Shown here: piece by piece, positions 49,126 to 61,377 of the stretch
Numbering within the stretch: position 1 is the stretch's first letter
How the letters are laid out: every line of letters starts with the position of its first letter
From: Saussurea involucrata
Taxonomy: Eukaryota > Streptophyta > Magnoliopsida > Asterales > Asteraceae
Assembly: GCA_033807775.1 (NCBI GenBank)
Contig: CM066315.1
Coordinates: 56,946,820-57,010,819 of the forward strand
Reading direction: 5' to 3'
DNA length: 64,000 bases
Position numbers and translations under genes: made by a program
Notes under the pieces: model-generated
The model's input: only the letters and a program-made list of their open reading frames with translations
What the model was told of the DNA's origin: nothing
The model's database searches: none

Positions 49126-50700
49126 CTCCCCCTTGTGCCGAATCAAATGAGTGATGGTGCATAGTTCTTGCCTCATTAAAACCTTACGCCAAAGAAACAA
49201 AACCCAGTAGGAAAAATAAAAACTTTAGGCGAAGGAAAGAGTACAAGACACCAATAAACAATTCCTTTAGTTTACCATTTTTCTTGATTTGTGCATCAAT
49301 CAAGAGGTATAGAAATCAAGATGATGTATAAAATGTTGCCTCACTAAAACCTTGCACCAAGGAACAAAACCCAATGGGAAAAATAAAACCTTGGTTGAAG
49401 GAAAGAGCACAACATATCAATATTACATATATAGTAGACTCCCCCTTTTGTCTACCACTCCCCCTGATTCGTGCATTAATCAAAGGAGGTTTAAAACATT
49501 TCCATTTCAATACTTTCTACATGTTTCCCAAATATGGTTTTACGTATTGATTTGGTAAACAAACATGTCACATTTTCCTTACATCTTATTCAGTTCACTT
49601 GAATCTTGAGGATAATTGATTATATAAAAACTTAAGCAAAATATGCTTTGTGTTATAAATCTTGATATATCTTACTTTCATTTCTTCGATACATGATGCA
49701 TTATTTCCATACATGCAAGTTGTATAATGGTTAAACTCAAAATTACCAGCTCCTCTTATATGTGTAATGATAGTCCTTAACCATATACACTCTTGAATAG
49801 TCTCATGGAGAGTAAGATTGTTGATAATATAAGAAGATAGCTATTAAGGGTTTGCTTAGTTTACTTCCAAGAAATCGGCATGTTCCATATGATAATTCCT
49901 TATCCAGTTTGGGAACAACCTTTATATCAGTCAAACATATACCTAATATCAGCAAATATATACCAAGGCATTGTTTGGTGTTTATCTATAAGAGCCAGTA
50001 CTTTTGCCGCTCACAATCTAAGTAGGTATTGAAGTTTCATCATCAATCCATTTATCTCCGTAGGGAAATTATAAGCCCACGTCAATGGTGCCAAAAGATT
50101 AATTTGAAATCATTCCAATGACGCTGCGTTGGCGCTGAGCTAAATCTAGCTGGCAAGTTCAGTGAGAAGTACAATATACGATCAAGTGTATTATGTTGAG
50201 TACAATAATGCGCCTATTGTACTTAGGTATGGAATTCCAGCTCCTAACACCTCTTCGTCCTCATCCTTTAGACGAAATGGATCTTTCCTTATATCCAACA
50301 CATTGACCGATCATGGGAGTGCTAATCGGATGCACTTTGTCTATATTAGGTCACCTGATCATTTTCTAGACATATGCGGATCAGTGGATTAATATTCCAC
50401 AAACTCGGTGCCGTAGCTCAAGTATCTAGACAAAACCAAGTTTTCCCATGATTTTTCATCTCAAATTCAGATTTCAAGTAGCTTGTGTTTTCTCTTATTT
50501 CATCAAGAGTGCCTATTATGTTCATAACATCGACATATAGAGCTACTATGAAAATCTGGGACTTGTTTTCTTATATAAATACGCAATGGCACAGTTCATC
50601 GTTCTTATTTATCGTTTCCCAATCAAGTATTCACTCAAGCGGGTATACCACATCCGCATAGATTGCTGTTGGGTCATCAAAGTTTTGAAATTGACTCACC
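49126..50700 (-). pseudogene. copia G RT and RNase H remnants (reverse strand)
   Basis: Read on the minus strand from 50700: RT end (FIVALYVDVMNIIGT, cf. YVDDMNLIGT; SYLKSEFEMK near 50500); then DEDEEVLGAGIPYLSTIGAL near 50230, the copia PYLSAIGALMY block; then RNase H traces (FADIRYMFD, YKGCSQTG near 49920; ECIWLRTIITHIRGAG near 49770; NNASCIEEMK and TKHILLKF near 49660). Many stops. 49126-49560 is 3' untranslated sequence with a ~170-bp duplication (CCTCAxTAAAACCTT at 49168 and 49337). The start of the element is replaced by copia H. Confidence 0.78.
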
Positions 50701-50749
50701 GATGTTTTCCCTATATTCCTACTTAGAATATTTTGACAAGGTTCTTTAA

Positions 50750-51666
50750 ATAACTTGTACAAGATAGCAACTGTTCGGTGAAGTCGAAGATCAACCGAAA
50801 CCAAGCTTGAAGAGATTCTCTGTGCGGAATCAAGAAGACTCTTCTCAAGATATATACAAGTTATTGTCCATCGATCACACATCGGTGGACTTCCTCACCA
50901 CCGATGGTGTCTTCAAGAATCGGTGGATATAATCCCACCGATGTTGTCATCAGGAATCGGTGGACATCATCCCACCGATGAAGATACTCAAAACCGGTGG
51001 ACTTCTTCCCACCGATGAGGATACTCAAATCGGTGGGATCTTCGTGTAAATAGATTTTCTTGCAGTTGATTTTTAAAGACCAATGACAGTTATATCGGTG
51101 GAACATCATCGATAAAATTGTCTTGGAAATCACATCAAGAAGATCCTCCAGGTTTGGCAATAATCCAGTGGTTGGTAAAAATGTCAACTTAGTACTCTCC
51201 ACTTTTAGATGACGTCTAAATCAGCATGGGTATTCTTCCTGGTTCCAAGGAAAAAGGTGATTTGGAAACATCAACTTTTCAGAGTACTACACCTTCTATC
51301 CAATCTCCTTATGACAAGTATCCTGAGCATTTAATGCACAGTACTTGTATCTTCACTATAAAAGGAAGTAGAAGGCTCCATGCAAACTACGCTTTCTGGA
51401 CTTCTCTCTCAGTGCAAGAAATCTCCATATTGCTTAAAAACTTTATAGCTTTGTTCTAAGTGTTCTTAGTTGTTTTGTTAGTATACTTTGTGTAAGATTG
51501 TTAGAATAGTTTATCTGTTCTTTTCCGCAACAGTCTTAAGTTTTCTATGTGTAATTCTTGTTGAAAGATTTTCAATAATAGAATTAAAATTGTGAAAATT
51601 TTGAGTATTGTATTAAACCCCCCCCCCCCCTTCTACAATACTTGTTATAGCCATCTGGGACTAACA
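50750..51666 (+). repeat. 5' LTR of SIRE-like copia H (left edge unresolved)
   Basis: Ends GGGACTAACA at 51666, two bases before the primer site. TATA box CACTATAAAAGGAAG near 51355. A 13-base C run lies near 51618-51630 in U5. A tandem array of ATCGGTGG/CCACCGAT hairpins fills 50881-51036. The left edge cannot be fixed because the 3' LTR lies beyond the window; somewhere in 50700-50880 the sequence changes from copia G to H. Confidence 0.7.
50881..51036. repeat. 37-bp tandem hairpin array in the LTR of H
   Basis: Half-sites ATCGGTGG at 50881, 50919, 50956, (ACCGGTGG) 50993 and 51029; opposing CCACCGAT at 50898, 50935, 50972 and 51009. This gives four stem-loops of eight base pairs with 8-9 base loops plus a fifth half, at 36-38 bp steps. 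It lies about 320-470 bp upstream of the TATA box. Confidence 0.93.
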
Positions 51667-51668
51667 AG

Positions 51669-51680
51669 TGGTATCAGAGC
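51669..51680 (+). other. Primer-binding site of copia H
   Basis: TGGTATCAGAGC (initiator tRNA-Met) two bases after the LTR end; gag ATG follows 31 bases later. Confidence 0.92.
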
Positions 51681-51734
51681 AGAAAAGTTTAACTCATAAA
51701 CTTGATCTGCGATGGCTGCCTCATCATCTTCAAC

Positions 51735-52327
51735 TAGGGGTGTGCAGAAAGTCAACCGATCCAATCAAAACCGACCGATCCAATTAGAACCGACCGACCT
51801 TGATTGGATATCCAATTGTAATTGGATCGGATCGGATAAAAATTTTCAACATCCAACTTGGATCGGTCGGTTCTTGGATGACAGTCCAGAACCGACCAAA
51901 ACCGAACCGATTCACCATCCGACCATCCATCCAATTATCATCCAACCAATCATCCAATTATCATCCAACCACCCATCCGATTATCATCCAACTACCATCC
52001 AATACATTATAATTCAAAGTTTCAAAACTAAAAAGCTTTTATTTTTAAACATTATAATTTAAAAACATTTGTAAAACATAAAAAGTAATTTTTTAGAAAA
52101 AAAAACATAAAAACATTGGATGGATCCGATCCGATCCAATGGATATCCAACGGATATCCAATGCATTGGATGGAACCGAACCGATCCAATCATCCATTGG
52201 ATTGGAAATATCCAACATCCAATGGATGATTGGATCGGTTCGGTTGGAAAAATCAGACATCCAATGGATGATTGGATCGGTTCGGTTCCCCTCACATCCA
52301 TTGGATGTCAACCGATGAACACCCCTA
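51735..52327. mobile_element. hAT-type MITE in copia H gag
   Basis: Termini TAGGGGTGTGCA and the complement TAGGGGTGTTCATCGG are inverted, with an exact 8-bp target duplication TCTTCAAC at 51727-51734 and 52328-52335. Interior made of ATCCAATGGAT/GGATCGGTTCGG words in both orientations. No transposase. It breaks gag after eight codons. Confidence 0.95.
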
Positions 52328-54595
52328 TCTTCAACTGTTGAAAACTCCTTTCAAAACAACTTTGCTGAAAATGGTTCCATTACCAAACCTCCTAAGTTTA
52401 ACCCTAACAACTTTTCTCTTTGGAAAAGTCGTATGATTCTATTCATGGAAGGAGTGGATACTAGATATCCAACCATTCTCAAAGAGGGACCCATTATCCC
52501 TAGAGTATGGGCTCGCTATGAAACGCAGGGGTCTGGTAAGGAAACCATCGAAAAGGAAGTCTCTAGTGACTCCGATGATTCTGAGCCTTCCGACAAAGAG
52601 AAAGCTAAAGGTACTGGACGTTATATTCTCAAAAATCCAAAGAAATATACTGATGAAGAAAAACGCCTTGTTACTCTTGATTCAAAGCTTAGAGCAATCA
52701 GTGCCCTCTCACTTCCTGATGAAGTCTATCATTCTCTAGTTAACTTTGAAACTGCTAAAGAGATGTGGACCACATTATGTGTTCTGTACGAAGGTACAGA
52801 GGAAGTGAAGAAATGCAAAAAGATTTCACTCATAAGAAAGTATGAACTTTTCACTCATGAAAAAGGTGAATCTCTTCCTAGCTATTATAATCGTTTTAAC
52901 TCTCTTCTGAATGATCTGAAGTTACTAGGCAGAGTCTATGATAATGAGGAAGTTTTAAACAAGTTCATGGATTGTCTCCCAGAATTTTGGGAAAACATGT
53001 GTACTTGTATCAAAACTTCCAAGGATCTTGAGTACATGCCTTTAACTGTTTTATATGGAACTCTCTTCAACTTTGAACAAACCAAGTTACAAAGGAAATC
53101 TTTCATCAAAGATATAAAGGGCACTTCTATTGCTCTTGTTAGTGAAGATTCCAAGAAATCTCAAAGTATTCCACGTATCACCTATCCGTCATCAGATTCT
53201 GAAAATGAAAGCCAAAGCAACTCTTCTCACCAATCGGAGGCATATCTAAGTGATGCCGATGATGAAGGTGAAGAAATGTCTGTCAAAAGGTTGTCTGATG
53301 AATTAGCCATGTTAGCTGGTTTCAAAAACAAATATCGCTTTTCGAACAAATCCAAATCTTTCATAAAACCCTTCTCCTCTACAAAAGCTTCCTCAACTGA
53401 TAAAACAAATGAGGAATGTTTTAATTGTGGAAAGAAAGGACATTTTGCAGCTGAGTGTAGAAGTAAGTGTGTGATGAACTCTAGAAATTCATCGTCAGAC
53501 AAGTTCTCTTCCAAGTATGAAAAATCCAAAAATAACTCTTTCAAATCAAATCTTGCCAAGAAAGATAACCAATCCTCTTCCAAAGATCTTCAAGAAAGGG
53601 CTGAGAAGTACAAAGCCAAATACAAGAAAGAAAAGGAAAGAAATGAAGGTCTCCTTAAGAAAGGAAAGGGTCTCATGGCCGAAATACATGATTAGGAAGA
53701 AGAGACTTCTGACAGTGACAACAACTCTCTCAACAAGTGCTTCATGGCCATCTCAGCAGATGTGGAAGATTCTGAAAAAGCAACCTCTCCAATTGCTTTG
53801 GTGTCAACTGGGTGCTCGACATCATACTCTCAGGTACATCCCTTTAATGATATGACTGATATTGAAAAGATTGATGCTTATGAATCCTTAACTAAAGATT
53901 TTTACTCCATGAAGGATGGCAAGAAAAGAAAATTTGAACAAGTCAAAAATCTCACATCTCAACTTGAAATATGCTTGTCTAAACTTGAAAAGTTTGAAGA
54001 AATCAAAGTTGAGCTTGAAGACTTGAAAACCATAAATCATGTGATTTCAAAAGAGAAAAACAAACTTTTTAAGAAACTAAAAAGAGAACAAGAGACGATT
54101 GAGAAATGGACAAGTTCTTCAAAGAATCTTGAGAAAATCTTTAAAGATCAAATTTCTGTTAACAATAAATTTGGCTTAGGCTATGGAAAGACCATCTCTG
54201 ACGCCTCTTCTCAAACTCTGGAGCTTACCTCTAGTGTATGGGATGATGCTTCAGACTCAAGTTCTTTCGACTCTATTTCTTTAAACTCTTTAGATCTAGG
54301 TGAAGCTTTAAAGTTTGGAATGTTCATAAAAGCTAAAGAATCTTCGTCTGTTCAAAACATGGAAAAAGAGGACTCCAATGATTTTTCAAAACCCATCCAT
54401 GATCTTTTAAAAGATTTAGCGATTGATGAATATGTCCCTCCGTCTGATCTTTCAAAATCAACGTCTGTCAAAAGAGTTAAATATAATTCCACCGAAGTGA
54501 ATTCTCCACCGATATGTAACTCTCCCACCGATTTTCTTCCCAGATTTGTGAGACTTACAAACTCAAAAGGGAAATCGGTGGAGCTTAGGAAAAAT

Positions 54596-57452
54596 TGTAA
54601 CACCCTCAAATTTGGAACGAGCAACTAAATAAAATACCCAACAAGATAAAATCATTTCTACAATTCATTCCTTAAATCACCTCGGAATTTAAAACATTAT
54701 AATTCCCCCAATAAATTAACTTAAACGGGTGTTACTTAACACGACACAAGTTGCTAATTCCAAATACGTGCGGAAGACTTCACTAATTCAAATCACCTCG
54801 TGAGCACTCTACTAGCACACGACCTTTCACACGTGTCACTAGAACTACTCCCAACCTGAGACCTGTTGCACATGCCGACAAATAAAAAGGGTTAGACTAA
54901 CGCCTAGTGAGTTCAAGCATTTTATCATGACTATATAAATTCATAAATCGAGAGGAGTGTAGCTTTTTAGTCATGATTCCAAAAGAGTTTACTTTAAATG
55001 TAAAGCACCCATTTTCCAAATCCCACAATTCCCATAAATGAAATCTTTAATGCAATATGATTTCCAAAATAGACTCATTCCCAAAATCCACGTAATAGGG
55101 TGAAATACCATTTGATACTCAAAATAATTAAATCCATAATTCAATTTGTCATTATTCCAAAAACATCCCAAACACGGTAAAAACATAATCCATAACTCAT
55201 ATAACATGGAAATGCAATTCTCATAAATATGATACGTTACCGAAAACATGGATAAACACAAATACCCAAAAACATCACACACGGATGAGATATAAACCAC
55301 AACTTGCATACCATGGAAAACAATCCATATAAATATAACACGTCACCGAAAACATGAGTAGCAATAAATACCCAAAACAACACCTTTCGGTGACGGGGGA
55401 GACCCGTATACATCGCATGTGACGGAACACTAAAGTGGGTCACTTACTATGCAATAAAAAACACACGTGGATTACTCTCGTAAACTGAGCTCAATCACTC
55501 CAGATCTATTGCCCGCGAGACTAGGGAGTTCCCAACTTCAACCACTCCAGGTCTATACATTGGGTCACTCCAAATCCACAACAGCACATTAGGGATTACA
55601 CCTTACTGCCCATGAGACGACGCCGGACCATATAGATCCACGCCTTACTTATCATGGAACCCGATACCTATCCCGTGCTAAGCACATATATGGAATTACA
55701 CCTTACTACCCATGAGACGACGCCCAACCATCTAGGTCCACGCCTTACTTATCATGGAACCCGATGCCTATTCCGTGCTACAAATTAAACTAACGTCTCG
55801 TAAAACTGAGCTCAATCAATTCCGACCACTTGCCCGCGAGACTAAGGGAAACTCAAATGCCTATGGATCCATAGCTATCAAGGTCTAAGTATTACACGAT
55901 CCCAAATAAATAAACACATGCATTCAAAACATGCAATTCCCCAATAACATAATTCATTATCAAAACTCAATCTTGAGTTACCAAAACTGGACAAATGTCC
56001 CCAAGACTTAATAAGATTCAATATCGAGCCACAAGCTCAACTAACTCCAAAAAAGGTAGTTTATGAATGTTATAAAATGACATCAAATATAACAACACAC
56101 ACCGTTTTCCGGTAAATACTTCGATTCCATGAAAACCCGAAATAACACTTTGGATCGGGTAAACCCTCATTTCCAAGGGCTCACGCCTTTACGTTTTCAA
56201 AACATTACATGATGTACTATATGCATATTTCCAAAACATCCACAATGCATTTTTATAATAAATAGACTCCATTTATTACATAAATCAACAACTCATTTCA
56301 TGTATAATTTATTATCACATTTTTCCAAAATATCCAAAAGTAGTGTTTTATAATATTTACAACAATTAATACGTCAAAAGGTAAAATCCACCAAATAACC
56401 CAATATTGATAATTTTCAGGTAAAACACACAATTACTTGGAAAAATAACATTTTGGCATGTACAAAGTTTTAGCAAAGTAACTTGAACTCACCTCTGCTA
56501 GATTAAGCTAAATCTAGATTTTTCCCAAACGTATGCTCCTTTGATGAAGTTTGCATCCTCAAGCCAAAACTCCCAAAACCTAGATTTATGAATTTCCAAC
56601 CATCAATATCACAATCCAACCATGTAGAATCATTCCCTAAACATTTAGAATCATTTCTCCCAACATATTACACCCAAAATAACCAATACATCGAAACCCT
56701 AATTTCCAAAATAAAGGGGAGAAGATTACCTCAATCATCAAGTGAATCCACCAACCAAACACTTCTAGTGTTACCAAAGTGAGCTTCAATCTTCACTTCA
56801 CCCAAAGAAATGAAAGGTTTAGGAGAGGGTTGGGTAAAACCCTAGAATAGTGTAGAAATTCCAACCAAAAGGAGATGAGATGAGAAATACCAACCTCAAC
56901 CTAAGGATCCTTGTAACGAGATGGAGGAGGGACTTTGATTTACAAGATTTGTGGCTTCAATGGCTTCAAAATCGTTTTGAAGGGTTAGGGTTCGGTTTTG
57001 GGAGAGTTTAGAGAGAAAGAGATGGAATAGAAATGAAAGAAAGCTGAAAGGCGTGGGTTTAAAACCCTCAGAGTCCGCTCGCGATTGTGACACGGCGAGA
57101 GTGACCATGTCACAATCGCCGGGGCACTCTCGCCCGCTACCCAAAATGCTCACGGTACACTTTCGGCGAAAGTGACACTGCGAAAGTGACCATGTCACTC
57201 TCGCGAGTGTCATACTCGCTGGCCCTCCCAAAACCCTCGGTACATTCTTGGCGAAAGTGACACTGCGAAAGTGACCATGTCACTCTTGCGAGTGTCATAC
57301 TCGCTGGACTTGTACCGAGTCCAAACTTGGCCAAATTCTCGAGAGATCCAAATAGCATTACGTGTTCCACACTCCAAAGCAAAACCTTGTCCTTTTTAAT
57401 AAATTTAGACGGAATCATTTACAATTGGAGTTAGGATTTTCGGGGTGTTACA
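54596..57452 (-). mobile_element. Solo LTR D inside copia H gag
   Basis: TGTAACACCC (54596) to GGGTGTTACA (57452), exact target duplication AAAAT at 54591-54595 and 57453-57457. 2857 bp. On the minus strand it shares with LTRs A and B the region around the leader-intron donor (GAG|GTGAGT, intron start 56492) and acceptor (GTGCAACAG|G, intron end 54863), but its U3 array (57066-57310) is different. No internal domain, so it is a recombination remnant. Confidence 0.93.
57066..57310 (-). repeat. GCGAAAGTGAC / CACTCTCGC array in LTR D
   Basis: An 85-bp imperfect duplication (starting about 57153 and 57238) contains GGCGAAAGTGACACTGCG, GTGACCATGTCAC (a palindrome) and CACTCTCGCGAGTG (a palindrome), with related words from 57066. 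The second copy has C-to-T changes such as CTCTTGCGAG. Confidence 0.85.
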
Positions 57453-57789
57453 AAAATCATTTCAAAAATTCTTCAAGAGATCTTTCCAAGTTTGCCTCCA
57501 CCTCAAGTGATGGGACTTTAAGATTTCCTTCTCACTCCTCATCCTTTGGTCCTAAAAACGTTCAAGTTAATGTCATGAGAAAAGGAAAAGAAAAATTGCA
57601 AAAACCCAAAAAGATTTTTGTTTACAGAAAGTGTTATAATTGTGGTGACACTTTTCATCTTGCAAAGGATTGTCCAAAGGAAAGAATTGAAAGAATTAAA
57701 ACCAAGGACTCTTCCTCTTCTAACCCAAAAGGACCCACCACCAAATGGGTACCTAAGAACTAATCTGTGTGTGCATGCAGGCTTTTGAG

Positions 57790-60700
57790 CACCATCAAAT
57801 ATGGTATCTGGATAGTGGGTGCTCACGCCACATGACTAGGAATAAATCTCTTCTCATCAACTATGTGTCTGGAAAAGGTCCATCTGTAACTTTTGGTGAC
57901 AACTCTAAAGGTTACACCAAAGGATAGGGAACTCTCACTAATGGATCTGTCACTTTCAACAAAGTGGCACTTGTTGAAGGTCTCATGCATAATCTTCTCA
58001 GCATTAGCCAACTGTGTGATCTTGGATATAAAGTTATCTTTGAACTTTGTATCTGTACTGTTGTGGACAAGAACTTCAATGTGGTGTTATATGGAAAAAG
58101 GATGGAAAATGTCTATATCATTGATATGGGACTCAGTAACAATTCATCCAATGTCTGCTTTGTGTCAGATGACACAGCCAAAAGGAACTGGCTGTGGCAT
58201 AAACGTCTATTTCATCTGAACTTCAAAACACTCCATAAAATCTCAAACAAAGAACTGGTGACTGGCATGCCAAAGTTGAACTTTGTCAAAGAAAAGCTGT
58301 GTGATGCATGTGAAAAAGGGAAGCTCACCAAAACATCCTTCAAGACCAAGCAATGCTCCTCCATCACTCTTCCTCTCCAGATGTTACACATGGATCTATG
58401 TAGACCAGTCAGCACTCCTAGTCTTGGTGGCAAAAGGTACATTCTTGTTATTGTTGATGAATTTACTAGATACACTTGGGTATCTTTTCTCAGGTATAAA
58501 AGTGATGCAACTGAAGATATCATCAACTTTGTCAAGAAAAATGAAGTTCTAAATGGGCAGCTTGTAAGATCGGTGAGAAGTGACAATGGTACTGAATTCA
58601 GAAACAGTGCTCTTGAAGACTTCTTTAATGAGAAAGGAATTTCTCAAAATTTCTCTACTGTCAGAACTCCTCAGCAAAATGGTGTGGTGGAAAGGAAAAA
58701 CCGAACTCTATGTGAGGCTGCTAGATCTATGCTAAGTGAATCAAATCTTCCCACCTATTTTTGGGCTGAAGCTGTTAATACTGCTTGCTTTACCCAAAAT
58801 AGGTCTGTGATTTCCAAAAGACATGATAAGACCCCATATGAAGTTTTCCATGGCAGAAAACCAAATATTGGCTTTCTTCATGTTTTTGGCTGTGTGTGCT
58901 TTATTCTAAATGATCGTGACAATCTTGGGAAGTTTGATCCCAAAGCTGATGAAGGTATTTTTGTTGGATACTTTTTATCCTCCAAAGCATATCGTGTGTA
59001 CAATATCAGGAGAAAATGCATTGATGAGTCTATCCATGTCAAATTTGATGACCTAAGATCATCATCTTTCTCAAATGATGATGATGAATTGCACATGTGG
59101 ATTTCCTCATGCATAGGTGATGCTTCCATAGTTAACTCCACCGAAGCATCTTTCATTCCTTTGAACCCATCAAATAACCAAGTTGGGTCATCTTCCATAG
59201 TGCATCCTTCCACCGATTTTCATTCTCCCACCGACATAAAACCTACTGCCAATATGCACTTTTCCACCGATCCCATACCCTCCACCGATCCTATGCCCTC
59301 CACCGATCCTATGCCATCCACCGATAATACTGCTTTCCACCGATCCTCTGATCCCACTCCACCAATTTCTTCCACACAAAATGTTCCACTACCTCTACCT
59401 TCTGCCACAAAATGGACCAAAGATCACCCCATAGATCAAATCATTGGTGATCAACAAGTAGGTGTCCAAACTCGCAGAGGAGTTGGAAATATTTGTCTCT
59501 ATGTGAACTTTCTTTCTCTTATTGAACCCAAGAAGATTGATGAAGCTCTTGCAGATCCTTGTTGGATCACTGCCATGCAAGAAGAGCTTTCTCAATTTGA
59601 GAGAAACAAAGTTTGGAGATTGGTTCCTAGACCCCGAAAGAAAACAATCATTGGAACCAAATGGATCTTCAGGAACAAGATGGATGAAGAAGGTACAGTT
59701 ATCAGAAATAAGGCCAGATTGGTTGCTCAAGGATACCGACAGGAAGAAGGCATTGATTATGATGAAACTTTTGCCCCTGTTGCAAGACTTGAAGCCATAA
59801 GAATTTTCTTGGCTCATGCTGCCCACCGAAATTTTAGGGTCTTTCAGATGGATGTCAAAAGTGCTTTCCTCAATGGGGAACTTGCAGAGGAAGTCTATGT
59901 GAAACAGCCACCTGGCTTTGAAGACCCAGCTCATCCAGACTATGTGTACAGACTTGACAAAGCTCTATATGGGCTCAAGCAAGCTCCACGTGCTTGGTAT
60001 GACACACTTGTTGTCTTTCTCTTGAAAAATGGATACTCTAGAGGTACTATTGACAACACTCTTTTTCTCAAGCACACCTCAGGTAATCTTATTCTTGTTC
60101 AAATCTATGTGGATGACATCATCTTTGGTGCCACTGATGAATCACTTTGTGATGAGTTTGCTTCTCTCATGATGAGTGAATATGAGATGAGCATGATGGG
60201 AGAGCTTACATTCTTTTTGGGCCTTCAGGTCAAACAATCTTCATAAGGAATTTTTATAAATCAAAGTAAATATATTTGTGACCTTCTGAAGAAATTCAAC
60301 TTTTTAGACAACTCTCCTATGAAAACTCCCATGGCACCACCTTTGAAACTTGATGCGGATTTAAATGGTGAATCTGTGGATGTTACCCATTATCGGGGTA
60401 TGATTGGTTCTCTCCTTTACTTAACTGCTAGCAGACCGGATATTATGTTTGCTACCTGTCTTTGTGCCCGTTATCAAGCCAATCCAAAGAAATCTCATTT
60501 GGATGTTGTTAAACGGATTTTCAGGTATCTAAAAGGTACCATGCACCTGGGTCTTTGGTATCCCAAAGACTCAGGCTTTGAACTAATTGGGTATTCAGAT
60601 TCAGATTATGCAGGTTCCAAGATTGATAGAAAAAGTACCACAGTTAGCTGCCAACTCCTTGGTGGCAATTTAGTAAGTTGGTCCAGCAAGAAACAAAACT

Positions 60701-61048
60701 CTGTGCCAACCTCTACTGCTGAGGCTGAATATGTAGTTGCTGGAAGCTGCTGTGCTCAGATCCTGTAGATGAAAAATCAGTTGAAGGACTACAATCAAAA
60801 CTACTCCAAAGTTCCCATTCTAAGTGATAACTCTAGTGCAATTGACATTGCAAATAATCCTGTCTAGCACTCAAGATCAAAGCACATAGACATCAGATAT
60901 CATTTCATCAGAGATCACATTTCCAAAGGTGACATTGAGCTGCACTTCATTTCTACAGATCTTCAGCTTGCAGACTTGTTCACCAAACCCTTGGATGAAG
61001 CCAGGTTCAATTTTCTGATAAGTGAACTTGGAATGTGCAACCTTTAGT
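57790..61048 (+). pseudogene. copia H pol: protease, integrase, RT, RNase H
   Basis: Polyprotein for replication and integration, in a different frame from gag. The protease motif WYLDSGCSRHMT is at about 57805, then a stop (GYTKG*GTL, about 57925). An open frame continues to 60246. GAG-pre-integrase LWHKRLFHLNF with a DACEKGK zinc-binding end is at 58195-58330. Integrase DDE residues fall in LHMDLCRPV, VRSDNGTEF and TPQQNGVVERKNR. A linker with repeated STDP(I/M)PSTDPMP (59120-59350) follows. RT has WIFRNKMDEEG, FQMDVKSAFLNGEL, KALYGLKQAPRAWY and catalytic YVDD (QIYVDDIIFGAT, about 60110). After a TAA at 60244-60246 RNase H follows with SDSDYAGSKIDRKST, TSTAEAEY and RSKHIDIRYHFIRDHI. TAG stops at 60766-60768 and about 60865 replace probable Trp and Gln; natural stop TAG near 61046. 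SIRE/Maximus lineage is most likely. Confidence 0.9.
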
Positions 61049-61377
61049 AGGTGACTTCACCAAAAAAAATTGGGATTTGCCTTTTCGGTGGTAATGTCCT
61101 TCGGTGTTAATTGCTTTCGGTGATCAAACTCTTCACCGACAACGGCCTTCTAGGTCAATCCCCATCGGTGACCTTGCTCTTCACCGAAATTCACCTGAAC
61201 CTTTTCCACCGACGTCATCGATCTCCGTTGCAATTCTCTCTCATCGGTGAGGTTTCTTCCACCGACACCTCTTGGATTTTCACATCGGTGGCTATGTGTT
61301 ACACCGATTCTCGAGATCACACCATCACAAAAATTCAATTCGGTGGTAACATTTTTGGTGGTCTTTGTATCTCCTCA
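61049..61377 (+). other. Post-pol spacer of copia H packed with CACCGA/TCGGTG
   Basis: Directly after the pol stop there is a purine stretch (CACCAAAAAAAATTGGG) and then about twelve copies of TCGGTG or CACCGA in 260 bp (61086-61345), in both orientations. A frame runs through from 61111, but its composition is driven by the word, so coding before about 61378 is doubtful. Confidence 0.7.

Larger units (their letters stand above)
51712..57763 (+). pseudogene. copia H gag, interrupted twice
   Basis: Encodes a plant copia Gag (capsid plus nucleocapsid). ATG 51712 gives MAASSSST, then the frame is split by a hAT MITE (51735-52327) and resumes at 52336. The capsid core has FNPNNFSLWKSRMILFMEGV and a UBN2-type region (52600-53100). 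A first CCHC zinc knuckle ECFNCGKKGHFAAEC sits near 53415-53460. An in-frame TAG at 53693-53695 replaces a probable Trp. A coiled-coil segment (53850-54200) and an acidic serine-rich stretch with CCACCGA words follow. Solo LTR D (54596-57452) then splits the frame again. It resumes at 57458 and ends with a second zinc knuckle KCYNCGDTFHLAKDCP near 57630 and a stop at 57761. Two zinc knuckles and a long C-terminal extension are unusual but seen in SIRE-like copia. Confidence 0.87.

Noticed and set aside
51752..52341. Overlapping frames on both strands at the start of copia H gag
   Set aside because: They belong to the hAT MITE with 8-bp duplication and its GGATCGGTTCGG words; the real gag frame continues at 52336.
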